Shown here piece after piece: positions 6,798 to 9,062 of a stretch of 9,062 bases of DNA. Where the stretch lies: NCBI GenBank assembly GCA_017463035.1, contig JAFTPY010000276.1, positions 1 through 9,062 on the forward strand, read 5' to 3'. Below the pieces are notes generated by a model, which saw nothing but the letters and a program-made list of their open reading frames with translations, was not told where the DNA came from and did no database searches. Made by a program: the position numbers and the translations under genes. The DNA comes from Lachnospiraceae bacterium (GTDB lineage Bacteria > Bacillota > Clostridia > Lachnospirales > Lachnospiraceae). How positions within the stretch are numbered: the stretch's first letter is position 1; each line of letters starts with the position of its first letter.

Positions 6798-7442
6798 GTG
6801 GTTTTGGAGGAAGGGTTGTCCATAGAACAAAAACTGGAGATATTGTCCGATGCGGCAAAATATGATGTGGCCTGTACATCCAGCGGTATGCAACGGGCAG
6901 GGAAGCAGGGAGAGTTGGGTAATTCCGTTGCTGCGGGGATTTGTCATTCTTTTTCGGCGGACGGGCGTTGTATTTCTTTACTAAAGGTGTTGTTTACCAA
7001 TGAGTGCATTTTTGACTGTAAATACTGTATCAACCGCTCTTCCAACGATGTTCCCAGAGCCAGTTTTACACCGAAAGAGCTTTGTGAGCTGACCATCGGG
7101 TTTTATAAGCGGAATTACATCGAAGGGTTGTTTTTGAGCTCCGGGATTTTACATACACCGGATTATACCATGGAGCTGATTTGTCAGACGTTGCGGATGC
7201 TCAGAGAGGAGTATCATTTCCGGGGGTATATTCATTGTAAAGCGATTCCGGGAGCGAATCCTCTTTTGATTGAGTATGCCGGTTGGTATGCGGACCGTAT
7301 GAGCGTGAATCTGGAACTCCCGACGAATGAGGGCCTTCGCAGTCTTGCGCCGAATAAGACCCGGAAGAATATTTTGGGTCCCATGCGCCAGATACAGGAC
7401 GGAATTGCGGAAAGCAGGCGGGAGTTGGGATTTCGGGGATGA
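6798..7442 (+). CDS. radical SAM half of the putative DNA repair protein
   Basis: This 214-residue product is what would be made if the UGA is obeyed. The [4Fe-4S]/SAM motif is CIFDCKYC (C70, C74, C77; CX3CX2C), followed by NRSSNDVPRASFTP, a very characteristic family stretch. Upstream lie AAKYDVACTSSG (19-30) and GICHSFSADGRCISLLKVLFTN (47-68), with further cysteines C26, C49 and C58. The radical SAM barrel continues through GLFLSSGI, HCKAIPGA (146-153), NLELPTNEGL (171-180) and APNKTRKNILGPM. The chemistry and the DNA substrate are unknown for this family. The start is GTG 6798, with AAGGAGG (6784-6790) 7 nt upstream. The frame ends just after the conserved MRQIQDGI segment, roughly where the radical SAM domain itself ends, so the fragment might fold alone. 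Confidence 0.8.
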   Translation: MVLEEGLSIEQKLEILSDAAKYDVACTSSGMQRAGKQGELGNSVAAGICHSFSADGRCISLLKVLFTNECIFDCKYCINRSSNDVPRASFTPKELCELTIGFYKRNYIEGLFLSSGILHTPDYTMELICQTLRMLREEYHFRGYIHCKAIPGANPLLIEYAGWYADRMSVNLELPTNEGLRSLAPNKTRKNILGPMRQIQDGIAESRRELGFRG

Positions 7443-7484
7443 AACCACAGTGCTTTCTATTTTACGAAGAAGAAGGCGGAGTAT

Positions 7485-8345
7485 ATGGGAATCGAGGGGA
7501 GGTTTTATCAACCGGAGCGGATTTGCGGCAGCAGGGAGACAGAGAAGCACGGGATGTCTCTTAAGGAGCCGGCTTGTAAATCTGCCGGGCGTTTGGAGCT
7601 GCAAAACGAAAAGACTACAGAAGTAGAATGCGAGAGCGCGGCTCGTTCCCTTGCACTTTTGGAAAGCGTAGGCAGGCCTACGGGGCGAGGATTTGCGGCT
7701 GCCGGACAGAGTACGCAGATGATTATCGGAGCCACGCCGGAGACGGACTATCAGCTGGTATCGGTGGCGGAGGCGTTGTACCGGAAGTTTGATTTAAAGA
7801 GGGTATTTTATTCAGCCTTTGTTAAGGTGAATGAGGATTCCATGCTTCCGGATTTGCCGGGAGGTCCGCCGCTTTTACGGGAGCACCGCTTGTATCAGGC
7901 GGACTGGCTGCTTCGGTATTACGGCTTTGCGGCAGGAGAGCTTTTGACCGAGAAACGTCCGAACTTTAATGCGGTACTGGACCCGAAGTGTGACTGGGCG
8001 GTGCATCACATGGAATTGTTTCCGGTGGAGGTATTAAAGGCGGACTATTTCCTTTTGCTTCGTGTGCCCGGCATCGGTCCAAAGTCCGCCAAACGCATTG
8101 TGGAAGCAAGAAGGAGCGGAGCTCTTTCTTTTGAAGATTTGAAGAAGGTAGGTGTAGTGTTGAAACGGGCACAGTATTTTATTACCTGTGCCGGAAAGAC
8201 GTTGGGACACCTGCACCTGGATGAAGCGTATGTGACACAGAGTCTGATGTTAAACGAGAAGCTTCCGAAGAATTTACAGGATGCCCTTTACGGACGTCAG
8301 ATGTCGTTGTTTGAATTGCCTGCCTTTACGGCTGAGGCGGGGTAA
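7485..8345 (+). CDS. helix-hairpin-helix C-terminal half of the putative DNA repair radical SAM protein
   Basis: This 286-residue frame is the C-terminal half of the family protein. Its first 68 residues are a poorly conserved, charged linker. Family similarity resumes at GFAAAGQSTQMIIGATPE (69-86) and continues through FYSAFVKV, PPLLREHRLYQADWLLRYYG (128-147), NFNAVLDPKCDWA and FPVEV. A helix-hairpin-helix DNA-binding motif lies at 192-210 (LLRVPGIGPKSAKRIVEAR), followed by VVLKRAQYFITCAGK (224-238). ATG 7485 is the first ATG after the stop; GGCGGAG lies only about 3 nt upstream, so initiation there is plausible but weak. If made separately, it could associate with the radical SAM half. If not, the downstream partner gene would depend on its own ribosome binding site. 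Confidence 0.7.
   Translation: MGIEGRFYQPERICGSRETEKHGMSLKEPACKSAGRLELQNEKTTEVECESAARSLALLESVGRPTGRGFAAAGQSTQMIIGATPETDYQLVSVAEALYRKFDLKRVFYSAFVKVNEDSMLPDLPGGPPLLREHRLYQADWLLRYYGFAAGELLTEKRPNFNAVLDPKCDWAVHHMELFPVEVLKADYFLLLRVPGIGPKSAKRIVEARRSGALSFEDLKKVGVVLKRAQYFITCAGKTLGHLHLDEAYVTQSLMLNEKLPKNLQDALYGRQMSLFELPAFTAEAG
7667..7682 (+). repeat. perfect hairpin CGTAGG-cagg-CCTACG inside the radical SAM linker
   Basis: A 6-bp perfect inverted repeat with a 4-nt loop lies just before the point where family similarity resumes (7689). No T-run follows, so it is not a terminator. It may be chance or a trace of the event that lengthened the linker. Confidence 0.55.
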
Positions 8346-8357
8346 GGAGGTTACTGT

Positions 8358-9062
8358 ATGGAACAGAAGTACATTTATCGCTGCGAGGACAGCGCAGAGG
8401 GGATTTTGACAGGGATATACGATGCCTGGGCGTCGGTACACCGTCATGAGGAGAACAGGATTGAGGTTTGTACCGGAGAGTGGGAGATTCCGCGTCTGTT
8501 TGCGGAATATATTGATGTGGTGCCGGATGCGGAAAAGAGTGAGAAGGTACAGCGCTCGGTCCGACTCCGGGTCTCGGAGGAGGCCTATGAGATGGTGATG
8601 AAGACATTGTTGTCTCAGGATGCGGAGAAGGGAGAAATGATTTACCGCTTTTTAATCTATGCATACCGGGAGGGGCCGCGAGCCTGCAGAAGCTACGGGA
8701 ATCCCTGGGTGATGCGTATGTTTGAGGCGGTTCGGAACTATGATAACGAGTCCCATCATTTAAAGGGTTTTCTGAGGTTTGATGAACAGGAAAACGGTCT
8801 GTTGGTAGCCCGTTATGCTCCCAAGAATAATATATTGGGTGATTTGATGGAGCATTTCTCCGACCGGATGAACGGAGAGAATTTTATTATTTTGGATGAA
8901 AAACGTTATATTGCCGGAGTACATAGGCCCGGATTCGCCTGGTTTATCTATCGGTTAAGCAAAGAAGAGTATCGGATGTTTTCCGATGCCTACACAGAAG
9001 AAGATACCTATGGGGCTCTTTGGAAAATCTTTCACCGCAGGATTGCCATCGCCGAGAGGGAA
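8358..9062 (+). CDS. TIGR03915/DUF4130-type putative DNA repair protein (partial, runs off the window)
   Basis: The frame is open for 235 codons to the last base. It matches the conserved protein that accompanies the radical SAM family above, annotated as probable DNA metabolism/repair protein (TIGR03915, DUF4130). Recognisable stretches are an N-terminal YRCEDSAEGILTGIYDAW (7-24), the FLIYAYREG segment (98-106), the region RYAPKNNILGDLMEHFSDR (152-170), then ENFIILDEKRYIAGVH (174-189). The function is unknown; some relatives are fused to a uracil-DNA-glycosylase-like domain, and whether this one is cannot be seen. AAGGAGG (8344-8350) overlaps the radical SAM stop codon and lies 7 nt before ATG 8358, so the two are tightly coupled in one operon. 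In clostridial members the protein ends somewhat beyond this length, so probably little is missing unless it is a fusion. Confidence 0.88.
   Translation, partial: MEQKYIYRCEDSAEGILTGIYDAWASVHRHEENRIEVCTGEWEIPRLFAEYIDVVPDAEKSEKVQRSVRLRVSEEAYEMVMKTLLSQDAEKGEMIYRFLIYAYREGPRACRSYGNPWVMRMFEAVRNYDNESHHLKGFLRFDEQENGLLVARYAPKNNILGDLMEHFSDRMNGENFIILDEKRYIAGVHRPGFAWFIYRLSKEEYRMFSDAYTEEDTYGALWKIFHRRIAIAERE

Larger units (their letters stand above)
6798..8345 (+). pseudogene. putative DNA modification/repair radical SAM protein, interrupted by in-frame UGA
   Basis: Read through one stop, this is a 515-codon frame matching the family annotated as putative DNA modification/repair radical SAM protein (TIGR03916, rSAM_link_UDG). 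Both halves are in the same frame; only TGA at 7440-7442 separates them, and the 14 codons between it and ATG 7485 stay open with sensible codon use. There is therefore no frameshift. Typical members, as I recall, are a little over 400 residues, and the excess lies in the linker around the stop (codons 211-297). A single change from TGG or CGA would explain the TGA. Alternatives are a functional split into two polypeptides, readthrough, or a base error. Both ends and all key motifs are intact, so decay, if it is decay, is recent. The gene is first in an operon with the DUF4130 partner. Confidence 0.75.

Noticed and set aside
6571..6879. N-terminal extension of the superoxide dismutase that might hold a signal peptide
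   Set aside because: The extended frame crosses the divergent promoters and the start of the radical SAM gene. Translation of this part is basic and of low complexity, and a ribosome binding site fits ATG 6568-6570.
7440..7482. Selenocysteine at the in-frame UGA of the radical SAM gene
   Set aside because: The 40 nt after UGA show no convincing bacterial SECIS-like hairpin, and the position is in a non-conserved linker, not an active site.
7327..7626. Frameshift explanation, with protein continuing in another frame past 7440
   Set aside because: The other frame gives an Arg-rich sequence without family similarity, while the original frame stays open with normal codon use from just after the UGA to 8345. 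A simple in-frame stop fits better.

Overview
The window looks like chromosome from an anaerobic, plant-fibre-associated member of the Clostridia, most likely Lachnospiraceae. The evidence is moderate GC content, strong GGAGG-type ribosome binding sites, a signal-less GH9 enzyme resembling rumen cellodextrinases, a dicluster-ferredoxin aldo/keto reductase, a large PAS/GGDEF/EAL protein and Gram-positive LexA-type boxes. The taxon is inferred from protein style only. No tRNA, rRNA, CRISPR array, insertion sequence or phage gene was seen.

Layout from left to right. (1) A minus-strand GH9 glycosidase (19-1725) has a near-consensus promoter and is transcribed divergently from (2) a plus-strand aldo/keto reductase with two C-terminal [4Fe-4S] motifs (2036-3157), which ends in a hairpin terminator. 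(3) A monocistronic cyclic-di-GMP protein (3376-5907) follows, with a degenerate GGDEF, an intact EAL and two C-terminal PAS-like domains. It converges on (4) a minus-strand Cu/Zn superoxide dismutase without a signal peptide (6040-6570), and the two share a bidirectional terminator. (5) Divergent from the dismutase is an operon of two genes: a radical SAM putative DNA modification/repair protein (6798-8345) and its usual partner, the TIGR03915/DUF4130-type protein (8358 to the window end, incomplete).

The last block is the most interesting. The radical SAM gene is read from a near-perfect sigma-A promoter. Two direct-repeat copies of a Gram-positive LexA (SOS) box lie 31 nt apart, and one fills the spacer between -35 and -10. 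This links a biochemically uncharacterised radical SAM/DUF4130 pair to DNA damage by its control region as well as by homology. The radical SAM frame is interrupted by one in-frame UGA (7440-7442) between the radical SAM half and the helix-hairpin-helix half. The linker is unusually long and carries a hairpin and a degenerate repeat of the start of the second half. Nonsense mutation, split gene, readthrough and sequence error cannot be separated from one sequence.

The first four genes look like independent housekeeping or accessory functions: cellodextrin use, redox, signalling and oxidative defence. The dismutase shares an intergenic region with the SOS-type operon but appears to have its own promoter.
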